From assembly GCA_001275005.1 (NCBI GenBank), contig JWZX01003156.1, positions 1-41,970 on the forward strand: a stretch of DNA of 41,970 nucleotides, in the 5' to 3' direction. This stretch comes from Chrysochromulina tobinii (taxonomy: Eukaryota > Haptophyta > Prymnesiales > Chrysochromulinaceae). Below, in pieces: positions 29,059 through 38,534 of the stretch (the stretch's first letter is position 1; each line of letters starts with the position of its first letter). A model generated the notes under the pieces. It had not been told where the DNA came from. It did no database searches and worked only from the letters and a program-made list of their open reading frames with translations. The position numbers were made by a program, and so were the translations under genes.

Positions 29059-30645
29059 ATGCGCATGGCATGTGCGTTTGTGGCGCTCATCACATGCACC
29101 TATGCGCTCGACCAGGATTCATCGAAGGTCTACCCAACTGCCCACCGTGGACAAAGGTCGCCTCGGCTTCCATCGAGTAAGACCAAAAAGAGCAATTGGC
29201 TGCCGCAGGGCGACGATATGGACCGACAAATCATGAGCCTTTACGCTCCTTCCTTGGTGAATCTAGCGCTCCCGTCGATTCCTGGCGCTTTGGACACCTT
29301 TTGGGTGGGAAGGTTTGGCGATGCTATTTCGCTGGCCGGACAGGGCGTCGCCAACCAAGTGTTCAATTCCCTGTTCAACATCTTAATTTTTGTCCCGAAA
29401 GTGACGTCCCCGTTGGTGGCGCGGGCGTTTGCAGCTGGCGACGTCGAAGGCGTGCACGACCGCACGTGCAACTCGCTCTTCGTTGCTTGCGCGCTCGGAG
29501 CCTTAGGCATGATCGCCCTCGTGGGGTGGCCGCACCACGTCCTGCGCACTGTGTTGCCGGAAGGGGCGTTGGCAGCTCCGTTTGCTGCTCGATACTTACG
29601 GCTGCGGTCGATCAGTGCTGTGGCTGCAGCCTTCTCTGCCGTTGCGTTCGCTGCTTTCCGAGGGACGCTTAACGCTCTGACTCCGCTCCGCGTCGCCTTC
29701 TGCCAAAACGTGCTCGACATGGCGTTGGATCCGGTTCTCATGTTTGGTACCGGACTCGGTGTTGCGGGTACGGCAGTTGCGACAGCTGTTGCAGAGATTT
29801 GCTCTGCATGCATGTACTTCGTCCTGCTACTGCGCCTGCGGCTGGCGTCGTTGAAGGGCATCCTAACGCCTCCCAACTTGAGAACGGTAGCATTGCTGAT
29901 GAGCGGTGCGGCGGATTCCGTGGCGGAGAACGGCGAAGCACACCGCAGCAAGGCCACCACGGGCAAAAGAAACTCTCCTTCGAGGTGGGCTGCACTGGAT
30001 GTGATTGGGCTGCCAGTGACGGACGTGACGTTGATGTTGATCATGCTTGCGCGTACCAAGGCTGCCCAGTCGATGGATGTCTCGGGCCTCACGGGAGCCG
30101 CTTTCTCGATCGCGATGACTCTCTACTTGCTGGGCGAGACGGTAAGCCAAGCCATGCAGGCAACCTCCTCAGCCTACGTCGCCTCGCGTGCCGCCATCTC
30201 GGTGAACGAGGCCGCCTTGGCATCCAAGCGTGTCTTGGGCTGGAGCGTGGTGCTCGGCTGCTTGGTCTGCACAGCACAGCTGACGGCCCTTCCCCACCTG
30301 CTTCGGCTCTTCACGCCCAACGCCGCCATCCGGTCCGCCGCCGCTCCCGCCGTCGTGGTGGGCGCGCTGATCCAGATTACCAACCCCGCATGCTGTGCGA
30401 TGGAGGGCACGGCGATGGGCATTGGGATGTGGGGATGCCTCTGGAAGACGAACGTGGTCGCGCAGGTCCTCACAATACTCAGCCTTGAGTTCATGATGCG
30501 CCGGGGTTGTGGTCTGGTTGGAGTGATGTCGAGCTTTGGTGTCCTCAACATGACGATCTTGATTGGACTCGCGATGCGCATCTACGGGAAGGAAGGTCCG
30601 CTCGGAACAGGGAGCCAGCAGGGTAGGCAGGGTACCAAGTGGTGA
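29059..30645 (+). CDS. MATE family transporter, probably plastid- or endomembrane-targeted
   Basis: A 528-residue multidrug and toxic compound extrusion (MATE) carrier, closest in my reading to the DinF/EDS5-like branch. MATE proteins export organic molecules in exchange for protons or sodium. Seen: a leader MRMACAFVALITCTYALD that looks like a signal peptide, a basic, Ser/Thr-rich stretch to about 48 resembling a transit peptide, and about twelve hydrophobic segments from near 57 to 510. Family-like blocks include YAPSLVNLALPSIPGALDTFWVGR in helix 1, the FRGTLNALTPLR loop, and a repeat of the fold after a hydrophilic insert at about 285-310. The bipartite leader fits targeting to a secondary plastid, but simple secretory entry is possible. 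The transported substrate is unknown. Confidence 0.8.
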   Translation: MRMACAFVALITCTYALDQDSSKVYPTAHRGQRSPRLPSSKTKKSNWLPQGDDMDRQIMSLYAPSLVNLALPSIPGALDTFWVGRFGDAISLAGQGVANQVFNSLFNILIFVPKVTSPLVARAFAAGDVEGVHDRTCNSLFVACALGALGMIALVGWPHHVLRTVLPEGALAAPFAARYLRLRSISAVAAAFSAVAFAAFRGTLNALTPLRVAFCQNVLDMALDPVLMFGTGLGVAGTAVATAVAEICSACMYFVLLLRLRLASLKGILTPPNLRTVALLMSGAADSVAENGEAHRSKATTGKRNSPSRWAALDVIGLPVTDVTLMLIMLARTKAAQSMDVSGLTGAAFSIAMTLYLLGETVSQAMQATSSAYVASRAAISVNEAALASKRVLGWSVVLGCLVCTAQLTALPHLLRLFTPNAAIRSAAAPAVVVGALIQITNPACCAMEGTAMGIGMWGCLWKTNVVAQVLTILSLEFMMRRGCGLVGVMSSFGVLNMTILIGLAMRIYGKEGPLGTGSQQGRQGTKW

Positions 30646-30861
30646 CGTGTTCCTTGATTGCCACACTCTGGCACTCACCGAATCAATGGAAGCTGTAAGT
30701 ACACACTTAAAAGGTAGCACGCACTCGTCGAGACCAAAACATAGTTCAGATAGTCCCCGCCCTGTGGCTTTTTTCCCAAATTCTTGTTCACTTACCAAAT
30801 ATGGTACTATTTTGCGTGAGTCTAGCGGTAGAGGACCACGTTGAGCTAGAGCGGTCGAGTC
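30646..30861. other. Short intergenic region
   Basis: About 216 bp between two tandem + strand genes; nothing recognised beyond AT-rich sequence near 30770-30820. Confidence 0.5.
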
Positions 30862-32316
30862 ATGGCTGGCCTCCTCTTAGTCGCCGTCGCAATCAGTGCA
30901 CAACGCGTGTGCGTAGACGACGCAAAGTGGGACAACCACAGCGGTAAATCGTGCGCGGACTACAGTGCCGAGGGGTGGTGCAACGGGCATGGCTTCAAAC
31001 CGGGCAAAGAATGGACGGGCGGAGAGCATTTTAATTGGCCCGAGCGCAATTGCTGCGCATGCAAACAGCTCGCGCCCGCGCCCGCGCCCGCGCCCATGCC
31101 CGCGCCCATGTCAACATTCGAGTCTGCAACATCCGGGCCCACATCCTCAGCGTTGTCCTCGGCCACAACGGCTGCACCGCGTGCCAAACTGGGTAATGAT
31201 GTACCCATCGAGCTCGCCGACGCGTTGCAAGCGCGGCTCGCCAGCTGCCCTGCACCGCCGCCAGGGCCGCCGTCGGCGGAGCCGCTGTTTTTATTTGCGA
31301 GGCTACCGCGGACAGGCAGCGGGCTCATGTGCCAGCTGCTGAGCACGTGCGCGGCTAGGCAGTCTCGGGGCGCGTGCGGCACGTCGCCCTCATCAACGAG
31401 CGGCGCCGGCGGCGGTGGTGGTGCACGCGCTACTGGTGACCTGACCTTCTTTGGCAGCGACAAGCTGCCGTCGAGCAACTACGGCATGTGCGCGGGCCTC
31501 GACGGACTGACGGCAGCGTGCTCGACGCTCGGCGGCGAGATGGCGGCTGTGTGTCAGCACATGGGCACGCTCAAGCGGCCAGGCGCGATCATGGTTGCCA
31601 TGGAGCGCTGGCCCGATTGGACGCTTGCGCCGTGCCCAAGCGTGCAGCCGGCAGTGCGCTTGCTCGCGCTGCTGCGAGACCCGGGCGAGCGCGCGCAGTC
31701 GGCCTACACCTTCCAACTCGACGCGTGCGTGTGCAACTTCAAGTTCCAGTGGTGCACGATGTTCACCTCCTTCCGCTTTAAGAATCGGCAGACGAAGCTG
31801 TGCGACGAGCACACGCCGCGGCACGGCTTTGCCGCCGCGATCGGTGCCGTGCGCGCCCAAGGCAACATGCCCTGGCCACTCACTTCGAGCGAGACGCAGC
31901 ACGTTCTTGGCCGGTTCACTGCGGGCATCGTCAAGGAGATCTACACGCCGTGGTTCGGGGCGTACCAGGCCGCGGGCGGCGGCGGGTGGAAGAGCTCGGC
32001 GCTTCTCGCGGGCCGAACGCTCGCGAGCTGCTTCGCCTGGGTGGGCATCGCCGAGGACCTCGCGCTCTCGCTGCAGCTCCTCAAGCTTGAGCTGCCCGAT
32101 CACTTTGGCAAGCTGGACGTGTCTCAGCATGCGTGGACGCCCAGCTCGGGCGCGAGCGGCGGCAACCTGCCTGCGGCCAATCAGAGCAGCCAGCACCCGT
32201 ACTTGCGCAGCCACCTGCTGCCGCACGACTACGAGGTCTTCGACGCCGAGCGTCGGCGGCTCTTCCAGCGCGCGCGTGCGCACGGGATCTTGTTGTACAA
32301 CGCGCCGCTCGTGTAG
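30862..32316 (+). CDS. Secreted/Golgi sulfotransferase-like protein with N-terminal Cys-rich module
   Basis: A 484-residue protein related to P-loop carbohydrate sulfotransferases, which transfer sulfate from PAPS to glycans. Seen: a signal peptide (first 14 or so residues). A small module at about 17-67 has six cysteines and [19 protein letters not shown] and NCCACK, of a kind found in many algal secreted proteins. A (Pro-Ala)-rich linker follows at about 71-83. The PAPS 5'-phosphosulfate loop is [12 protein letters not shown] at 143-154, and the 3'-phosphate motif is [15 protein letters not shown] with Arg272 and Ser280. The C-terminal half is weakly conserved ([17 protein letters not shown]). 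The first motif usually has Lys before Thr/Ser (PKTGT); here it is Arg (PRTGS), as in some family members. The acceptor sugar is unknown. Confidence 0.72.
   Translation: MAGLLLVAVAISAQRVCVDDAKWDNHSGKSCADYSAEGWCNGHGFKPGKEWTGGEHFNWPERNCCACKQLAPAPAPAPMPAPMSTFESATSGPTSSALSSATTAAPRAKLGNDVPIELADALQARLASCPAPPPGPPSAEPLFLFARLPRTGSGLMCQLLSTCAARQSRGACGTSPSSTSGAGGGGGARATGDLTFFGSDKLPSSNYGMCAGLDGLTAACSTLGGEMAAVCQHMGTLKRPGAIMVAMERWPDWTLAPCPSVQPAVRLLALLRDPGERAQSAYTFQLDACVCNFKFQWCTMFTSFRFKNRQTKLCDEHTPRHGFAAAIGAVRAQGNMPWPLTSSETQHVLGRFTAGIVKEIYTPWFGAYQAAGGGGWKSSALLAGRTLASCFAWVGIAEDLALSLQLLKLELPDHFGKLDVSQHAWTPSSGASGGNLPAANQSSQHPYLRSHLLPHDYEVFDAERRRLFQRARAHGILLYNAPLV
31073..31109 (+). repeat. GCGCCC hexanucleotide repeat encoding Pro-Ala linker
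   Basis: Imperfect GCGCCC units encode the Pro-Ala linker between the Cys-rich module and the sulfotransferase domain. Confidence 0.85.
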
Positions 32317-32444
32317 GAAAGGGAAAGAGGAGGACTGTAGTGTTTTTCACAGTTTCTCGGCGACGCCGTGAAACGTCGCATCTGAGAAGACAAAAAGAAA
32401 AGGTCCCTCCATCTTTGCGGCAAAGCGCCCTCTTTTGTCCGAGG

Positions 32445-33416
32445 ATGGCAGCGCCACCGGCACAGGGCCGGGTGTTCCAGTACAAGCTGGTGCTTCTCGG
32501 CGACAGCGCAGTCGGCAAGTCGTCGCTCGTGCTGCGCTTTGTGAGGGGACAGTTCTTTGAGTACCAGGAGTCGACCATCGGCGCTGCGTTCCTCACGCAG
32601 ACGGTTGCGCTCAATGAGACGACCGTCAAGTTCGAGATCTGGGACACGGCCGGCCAGGAGCGCTACCACAGTCTCGCGCCCATGTACTACCGCGGCGCCG
32701 CAGCTGCGATTGTCGTGTACGACATCACTAACAGGGTGAGCACCACGCTCGCGCTATGTCGGCGGCTCAGTGGCGGCTTCTGCGAGTGTCCTCTAGCGAT
32801 CGCCGCCTGACCCAACCTTGGTGCTTGCAACTTCGCAGGACTCGTTCCAGCGCGCCAAGCAGTGGGTGAAGGAGCTGCAGCGACAGGGCAACCCGAACAT
32901 CGTCATCGCGCTTGCAGGCAACAAGTCGGATCTGAACTCGAAGCGCAAAGTGGAGCCAGAGGTGAGTCGGCCTGCCGCGCGAGTGCCGGCCAGCGCCCTG
33001 CATGATGGCTGCTGCCGGCCTTGATGGTGTGTGCCCTATGCCGCGCTCTGTCTGCGTCGTCTCTGACACGGCCGGAGCCACTTCGGGGCGCCATCGCAGG
33101 AGGCGGAGTCGTATGCTAGCGACAACGGCATCTTCTTCATGGAGACGAGTGCCAAGACGGCCACCAACGTCAACGAGCTGTTCGTTGCTATTGGTGCGCC
33201 GCTGCCGCCAGCTTGCCAGGCGGTGCACTTCGCCGTAGCGTAGCACTCCTGACACGCGCGCTTTGCTCCCCGCTCCCCGCTCCCCGCTTTGCTGCCTCAT
33301 CTTGCTCAGCGCGCAAGCTTCCGAAGAACACGCCGCAGCCGCGGCCGGGCGGCCAGGCCGGCATAACGCTGAACCAGGCCGAATCTGGGGCACCGGCCAA
33401 GAAAGGCTGCTGTTAA
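32445..33416 (+). CDS. RAB5: Rab5-like small GTPase, four exons
   Basis: A 204-residue Rab GTPase of the Rab5 subfamily, controlling early-endosome fusion. Exons: 32445-32735, 32839-32961, 33100-33193, 33310-33416. Introns of 103, 138 and 116 nt have GTGAG, GTGAG and GTGCG donors and CAG acceptors, in phases 0, 0 and 1. Seen: the P-loop GDSAVGKSS, switch I ESTIGAAF, switch [26 protein letters not shown], and ETSAK. The core is very close to animal Rab5 ([19 protein letters not shown]). The C-terminus KKGCC carries two cysteines for geranylgeranylation. The ATG is the first in frame. The unspliced frame runs into stops, which confirms the introns. Confidence 0.92.
32736..32838 (+). other. Rab5 intron 1, 103 nt
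   Basis: GTGAGC...CTTCGCAG; removal joins DITNR to [10 protein letters not shown], matching Rab5. Confidence 0.9.
32962..33099 (+). other. Rab5 intron 2, 138 nt
   Basis: GTGAGT...CATCGCAG; removal joins KVEPE to [10 protein letters not shown], matching Rab5. Confidence 0.9.
33194..33309 (+). other. Rab5 intron 3, 116 nt
   Basis: GTGCGC...TTGCTCAG, phase 1; removal joins NELFVAI to [10 protein letters not shown], matching Rab5. Confidence 0.88.
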
Positions 33417-34122
33417 AGGGCTTTAGGTGACAGTGTGGCCAGGCGCGACAAGGACACACGCGTGGGCAATGCTCAACGACGCATGAGCTCGTCGACCCAT
33501 CCGCACCCATTTCCCTCGCAAGCGTCGTCCGTCTTGTATGTTCTCGTCGCATCTTTCGGTTCGCGCTCGGCTCGTCGGCACGCGCAATCTAGTTGACGCT
33601 CTCATGGTGCGCAGCACAGTCCGAGAGAGGTTACGTTCACGCGCCGCTGCGCGACCACTCGCATCACGTCATGTCTCTGTCACAGGTCGGTGGCTGCGCG
33701 CGGAGAGGTAAGTGGTGGATGTTCGTCCGATGAGACTCCGCGCCCGGGGTCTGCTGTCAGTGAAAAGATAATCTCCGTTAGTGACAGGCTACGGTGCGAG
33801 TGCCCCCAAAGACACGCGTTCACTCACGGCCGGAACGGCGAACGGGCCGCGTTAACCGCGCGTGGCATCTCCCACGACACATGCAAAGAGACAGTGTGTG
33901 GGGGTTGGCCGCTCCGTCCGACGGTGGTCGTGCGTGACCGGTGCATGTTCGTGTGCAGAGTTTCCCGCGACGATCGACGTGTGTGCAATCTGCAACAGCA
34001 TGCCGATGGTTGTGCGGCTTCGTGCCAAGCAGCCCTCCCGCCAGCCGTGCCATGGCCCCAATAGCGGCGCACCTCGCCGCTGCTCGAGAGCGTCTTGGGC
34101 CAGTCCCGAGTCGACCCGACCG
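33417..34122. other. Intergenic region between convergent genes
   Basis: About 700 bp between the 3' ends of Rab5 (+) and the BAH-Plus3 gene (-). Several short open frames exist on both strands, none with a recognisable protein. Confidence 0.6.
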
Positions 34123-35512
34123 TTACTCCGCCTCCTCTTTCCTCAGGAGTGTCTCGAGCTTTGCCTCGGCCTGTAGGGCGAGTTTCTCCGCGTTCTTGCG
34201 CTCGCCCTCGGCTGCGCTGTTCGCAGCGATTTTGCGGAAGCGCGCGAGTCGTGACTTAAGCTTGTGGATCTCGCGTTGCTTGTCGTCACCAGTGTTCTGG
34301 TACGAGAGCCACCAAGCCTCTTGGGGCTCACCCCCCTTGTTGGCCGCGGCACGGCGGCGCACCTCGTCGCGCTCGCGCTCCTTGCGCTCGGCCTCGCGCT
34401 CCTCGGCTTCGCGCGCGCGCTCCTGCTCCTCACGCTGCACGCGCAGCCGCTCCTCCTGCTCCTGCTTCATCCTCAAGTCCTCAGCATCGAAGAGGTGCTG
34501 GTCGTCTTCCATCGCGCGCTGCAGTGAGCGCACCTTCCGACGGACGACGTCTGGGTCGAGAGGCACCTTGAAGCGCGAGAGCTCGCTCTCCGTGACGGGC
34601 TGGTTGGAGAGTGCCGACAGGTCGACGAGCCGGTCGCCCGTCGCCGTGCGTACGCGCAGCGCCGCATCGGTCACGCGCTGGCCGAGTTTGTACGGGCGCG
34701 GACTGCGCTTCACCTCGAGCACGTACGCAGCGTAGAAGGAGCGCGCGCCGTTGATGAGCTGCGAGCCCCGGATGAGACAGCCTTGGGCGACCTTGCGAAA
34801 AGTGGTGTTGGGCTGCTGCGCTTCCCAAATCTCAAGGTGCTTGCGCGGCAACCAAATGGCCGCGAGCTCGTCCATCTGCAGCGGGCCCATGGGTTCGATG
34901 ACCTCGAGCGCCTTTTTGGCGCGGCTCGGCTCTTTCAGCGCCTTCGACAGCTCCTTCGGCCCACGATTCCACTCCATGGTGGCCGCCTCCTGCAGCCGTT
35001 TCGAGGGCAACTCAGTGAGCGCATACACCTTTTTGTTGTCGTAGGCGCGCCAGGCGATGTATTCGTGCGTCGAGTCGGCGACGCGGTCCCAAACGTCGGC
35101 GGCGGGTTCCTCCTCGGTCTGGAGCATGTGCACTGAGCACGCGCGCAGGATGCAGTCGGCGTGGTTCTCGTCCATGTGCATGGAGAATAAGAGCTCCTTG
35201 GGCTGCGCCTGGAGCGGCTCGCCCTCAAACAGCACCTCGTAGTCCGAAGGGGCGCCCGCCAAACGTGCGTACTCGGTGCAGTCGGGTGCGCGGTAGTACC
35301 AACGCGCGTTGAAATAGACCTCTTTGGGCGCGAACGAGTAGACGAAGATCTCCTGCAAGCGCGCAACGTACGGTTCGGAGCCGTTCGTGTCTAGGTACAC
35401 GTCCTGGCCTACGCGCAGCTCGGTCTCGCCCTTAAACATCTGGCGGTAGAACATCTTTCCGTCTGTCTTGAGATAGGGCTTGCCCGTGACCCGCGGCGCA
35501 TCGGGGTCTTCA

Positions 35513-35553
<41 letters not shown>

Positions 35554-36144
35554 CGCCACCTCCTCCGCCTCTTCTTTCTCCTCCTCTTCGTCCTTCTTCT
35601 TGCCCGCTGAGGCGGCCGCTTCCTCGTCACCGTCGCCGTCCACCTCCTCATCCTCCTCGGCCTTGGGCCGACGCTTCTTGCGTGGCGCCTCGTTCTCCTG
35701 CTCCTCGTCGTCTACGAGTGCCTCTTTCTCGGCCGCCGCATCCTCCTGCATCACTTGCTCTGCATCCTCCTTAAACGTGGGCTCGATTGGCTCGCTGGCT
35801 GACGAGACCCTCTGCCGCTTCATAGCGGGCTGTGCGTCGTCCTTCTGAGCCGCCTCTGCCGGGGCAGGCGGATCGGGCGCGGGCGATTTCGAGTCCCCGG
35901 TGAGCATGCGTTTCATCAGCGTGTCCACCTCGGCCTTGATACCCTTCTTGTACGGCTTCAATGTGCCTGGCGGCTGCTGCGGCAGAAGCTGCTGCTCGAG
36001 GCGTGAGAGCACGACTTTGAGCGTGAGAACGTCCCATGACTCGGTCTGTAGCAGAGTCTCGAGGCCCTCTCGGAGCCTCTCGAGCGTCAGCAGCGAAGGC
36101 GAGGGCAGCTGGTTCTCCGTGGTTGCGTCCTCTACCTCTGCCAT
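34123..36144 (-). CDS. DEK_C-BAH-Plus3 chromatin/transcription protein
   Basis: A 673-residue predicted nuclear protein. Seen in order: a DEK C-terminal-like domain at about 18-77 (ending KKGIKAEVDTLM); a basic patch RKKRRPK near 155; a very acidic stretch at about 125-213, including a (Glu-Asp) run; a BAH domain at about 225-375 (RVGQDVYL, YVARLQEIF, RWYYRAPD, KELLFSMHMD, CSVHML); a Plus3 domain as in Rtf1 at about 420-530 (CLIRGSQL, YAAYVLEV, YKLGQRVTDAALRV, SELSRFK); and a charged coiled coil to the end. Family knowledge: Rtf1 Plus3 binds phosphorylated Spt5 in the PAF1 elongation complex, BAH reads nucleosome or histone features, DEK_C binds DNA. Putting all three in one chain is not the standard Rtf1 architecture; this gene may be the Rtf1 equivalent or a separate reader. 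It is divergent from APC3. Confidence 0.8.
35515..35550. repeat. CTCGTC hexanucleotide repeat, six units
   Basis: Six perfect units encode the alternating Asp-Glu run in the acidic stretch of the BAH-Plus3 gene on the - strand. Confidence 0.92.
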
Positions 36145-36338
36145 ATCGGCAATAGCTCTTCGAAGTGGCCCAGTGCACCACAGACAGAAGAAAAGTGGAA
36201 GCGCGTCAGGAACTCGCGACGTCGACTTTGCCGTGAAAAATTATGTGCTTGGCTCAACGAAGTAATCTACCTCGCGACTCGCCCAAACCTTTTTTCTTTC
36301 ATGTGAATTTATCGCGCCACGAACGCTGAGGCAAAATA
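36145..36338. promoter_or_regulatory. Bidirectional promoter region between BAH-Plus3 and APC3 genes
   Basis: The two divergent ATGs are 194 bp apart. The stretch is more AT-rich than the flanking coding sequence and has a T-rich tract at about 36289-36300. Shared promoter use is inferred from spacing. Confidence 0.4.
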
Positions 36339-38534
36339 ATGGCGACTTTCGCTTTTCCCGCTCCGCCGCCGCTGCCGCCCGCGCCGCTCGAGGCGGCCTC
36401 GATTCTCGAGCCGCTTTGGGCGTGGGCTCAATGGTCGCTCCAGAACCAATTGTATGAGAACGCCACCTTCCTCGCCGAGCGAGTTCTCGCCGAGTCAGCC
36501 TGCGATGCGTCCAAGCTGCTGCTGGCTACGTGTCACTACTCGGCGGGCGCGGCCAATCGTGCCGCGGCCGTGCTGCAGAGTTGCACCGCCCCGCAGAACC
36601 GATATCTCCTGGCACTCTGCTGCATGCGCCTTGGCAAGCTGCCGGAGGCCCAGACAGCGCTGCTCGGCCCATCGATGCCCGATACAGAGTGTAGCGCATC
36701 TCTGCCCAACGGCGCGGCCGGGTTGTACCTGATGGGCATGATCTGCCTCAAGATGCAACAGCGGCCGCGGGCGATCAAATATCTGACGCGCAGCCTTGGA
36801 CTCAACCCGTTCCTCTGGTCGGCGTATGAGGCTCTCAGCCAGCTGGGTGCGCCGCTGCCCGAGGGGCTCGTCGCGCCGCCGATGCCCTCCTTCGGCTGCG
36901 ACAGCGTCATGCCCGTGCCTGTGACTGGCGCCATCTCCGAGGCGGGCACCGGCTTCGCTCCCGTCTATCCGGGCGGTACATGCGGGGCTGCGCAAGGCAG
37001 TGGTGCCCCCGGCAGCGCCGCCGCACCCGCGACGCCGATGGTGACGCCCGGCGTCCGCACACCCGCGCAGCCCTCTTTCACCCCCGTGGGCTCGAGTGGG
37101 CCGGGCGGCGTGCCGTCATCCGCGGCGGCCGCCTCGGTCGGCCTGCCGGGCTCCCTATCGACGCCTAATCTGCATACGCCCAGCTTGTTCGCGCCTGGTG
37201 GCGCGCCGCCCTCGTCGGCGGCGCCTCCATCGCCCGGCGGGCCGGGCAACCGCCGCCGCCCGCCCCCGGGCGGCCCGCCTTCGAGTGGGGCGGTCTCGGC
37301 CGTCGATGACGGCAGCCGCCTGCCAGTCGCTGCTGGGGGCGCCGCTGGACGACGCGGTCGCGCGCTCGGCGGGAGCGGCAGCAGCGGCGTGCCTGTGCGG
37401 CGCTCGACGCGCCTCTCGGCGACAGGCCCTGGAGGGGAGGCTGCACTGGCCGCGGCCGTCGTGCGGGGCGAGATGCCGCCGCAATCCATGGTGCCGCGCG
37501 GCCCCGGCTCCGGCAGTGGTGACGGCGTGCAGGAGGCGCTGCTGCTGCTGCGGCAGCTCGCCAGCGGCTACCGTGCGCTGTGCCAGTACAAGTGTCAAGA
37601 TGCGGTGGTCATCTTCCGCGGGCTGGCGCCGCGCCAGTACAATACCGGATGGGTTCTCAACCAGGTGGGGCGTGCGCACTTTGAGATGGTGCAGTACACG
37701 GAGGCACTGCGCGCCTTCGAGCATGCGCAGCTGCTGGAGCCGCACCGGCTGTGTGGCATGGAGGTGCACTCGACAATCCTGTGGCACCTCAAGCGCGAGG
37801 TGGCGCTCTGCCATCTCGCTAAGAAGGCGCTCGACTTCGAGCGCACCTCGGCATACGCGTGCTGCGTGGTCGGCAACTGCTTCTCCCTGCAAAAGGAGCA
37901 TGACACAGCGCTCAAGTTCTTCCAGCGCGCCATCCAGCTCCAGCCCGACTTTGCGTACGCGTACACGCTCTCGGGCCATGAGTACTCGGCCAACGACGAC
38001 TTCGAGAAGGCGATGGCTTGCTACCGCTCGGCGATCCGCATCGACGAGCGCCACTACAATGCGTGGTACGGGTTGGGCAACATCTACTTCCGTCAGGAGA
38101 AGTTTGACTTTTCCGAGCATCACCTGAAAAAGGCGCTCGCCATCAACCCTTGCTCGTCGCCGCTCTACTGCTACCTCGGAATGGCCTTGCATTCCAACCA
38201 GAAGACGCCGCAGGCGCTCGAGATGCTCTCGAGCGCCATCCAGATCGACCCGAAGAATCCACTCGCGCGCTTCCAGAAGGCGCAGGTGCTGCTCTCGACC
38301 GACCAGTACGAGCTCGCGCTCTCCGAGCTCAAACAGCTTGTCGAGATGGCGCCCAAGGAGGGCTCCGTCTACTTCGTGCTAGGCAAGGTGTACAAGAAGC
38401 TCGGCGACCAGTCCAAGGCGTTGCAGTATCTGACGCGTGCTCTTGACCTGAGCCCCAAGGACGCGCAGCAGATCAAGAGCGCCATCCTCAACCTCGAGAA
38501 GGAAGACAACGCGGAGGAAGAGGATGAGCTGTGA
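36339..38534 (+). CDS. CDC27: Anaphase-promoting complex subunit 3 / Cdc27 (TPR protein)
   Basis: A 731-residue APC3/Cdc27, a scaffold subunit of the anaphase-promoting complex that binds Cdc20/Cdh1 and ends mitosis by ubiquitination. Seen: an N-terminal APC3 TPR block at about 30-170 (YENATFLAERVLAE, KYLTRSLGLNPFLWSAYEAL). A disordered Gly/Pro/Ala-rich linker spans about 185-400. C-terminal tandem TPRs lie at about 415-715, with the Cdc27 landmarks CGMEVHSTILWHLKREVAL, GNCFSLQKEHDTALKFFQRA, FAYAYTLSGHEY and YNAWYGLGNIYFRQEKF. The acidic end is KEDNAEEEDEL. The ATG is the first in frame. No introns are seen. The linker is the usual place for regulatory phosphorylation in this family. Confidence 0.92.
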   Translation: MATFAFPAPPPLPPAPLEAASILEPLWAWAQWSLQNQLYENATFLAERVLAESACDASKLLLATCHYSAGAANRAAAVLQSCTAPQNRYLLALCCMRLGKLPEAQTALLGPSMPDTECSASLPNGAAGLYLMGMICLKMQQRPRAIKYLTRSLGLNPFLWSAYEALSQLGAPLPEGLVAPPMPSFGCDSVMPVPVTGAISEAGTGFAPVYPGGTCGAAQGSGAPGSAAAPATPMVTPGVRTPAQPSFTPVGSSGPGGVPSSAAAASVGLPGSLSTPNLHTPSLFAPGGAPPSSAAPPSPGGPGNRRRPPPGGPPSSGAVSAVDDGSRLPVAAGGAAGRRGRALGGSGSSGVPVRRSTRLSATGPGGEAALAAAVVRGEMPPQSMVPRGPGSGSGDGVQEALLLLRQLASGYRALCQYKCQDAVVIFRGLAPRQYNTGWVLNQVGRAHFEMVQYTEALRAFEHAQLLEPHRLCGMEVHSTILWHLKREVALCHLAKKALDFERTSAYACCVVGNCFSLQKEHDTALKFFQRAIQLQPDFAYAYTLSGHEYSANDDFEKAMACYRSAIRIDERHYNAWYGLGNIYFRQEKFDFSEHHLKKALAINPCSSPLYCYLGMALHSNQKTPQALEMLSSAIQIDPKNPLARFQKAQVLLSTDQYELALSELKQLVEMAPKEGSVYFVLGKVYKKLGDQSKALQYLTRALDLSPKDAQQIKSAILNLEKEDNAEEEDEL

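Noticed and set aside
31393-32283. 296-codon - strand open frame opposite the sulfotransferase
   Set aside because: Antisense to the sulfotransferase motifs and Arg/Ala-rich, without a recognisable domain.
37155-38192. 345-codon - strand open frame opposite APC3
   Set aside because: Antisense shadow of conserved TPR sequence, with no family features.
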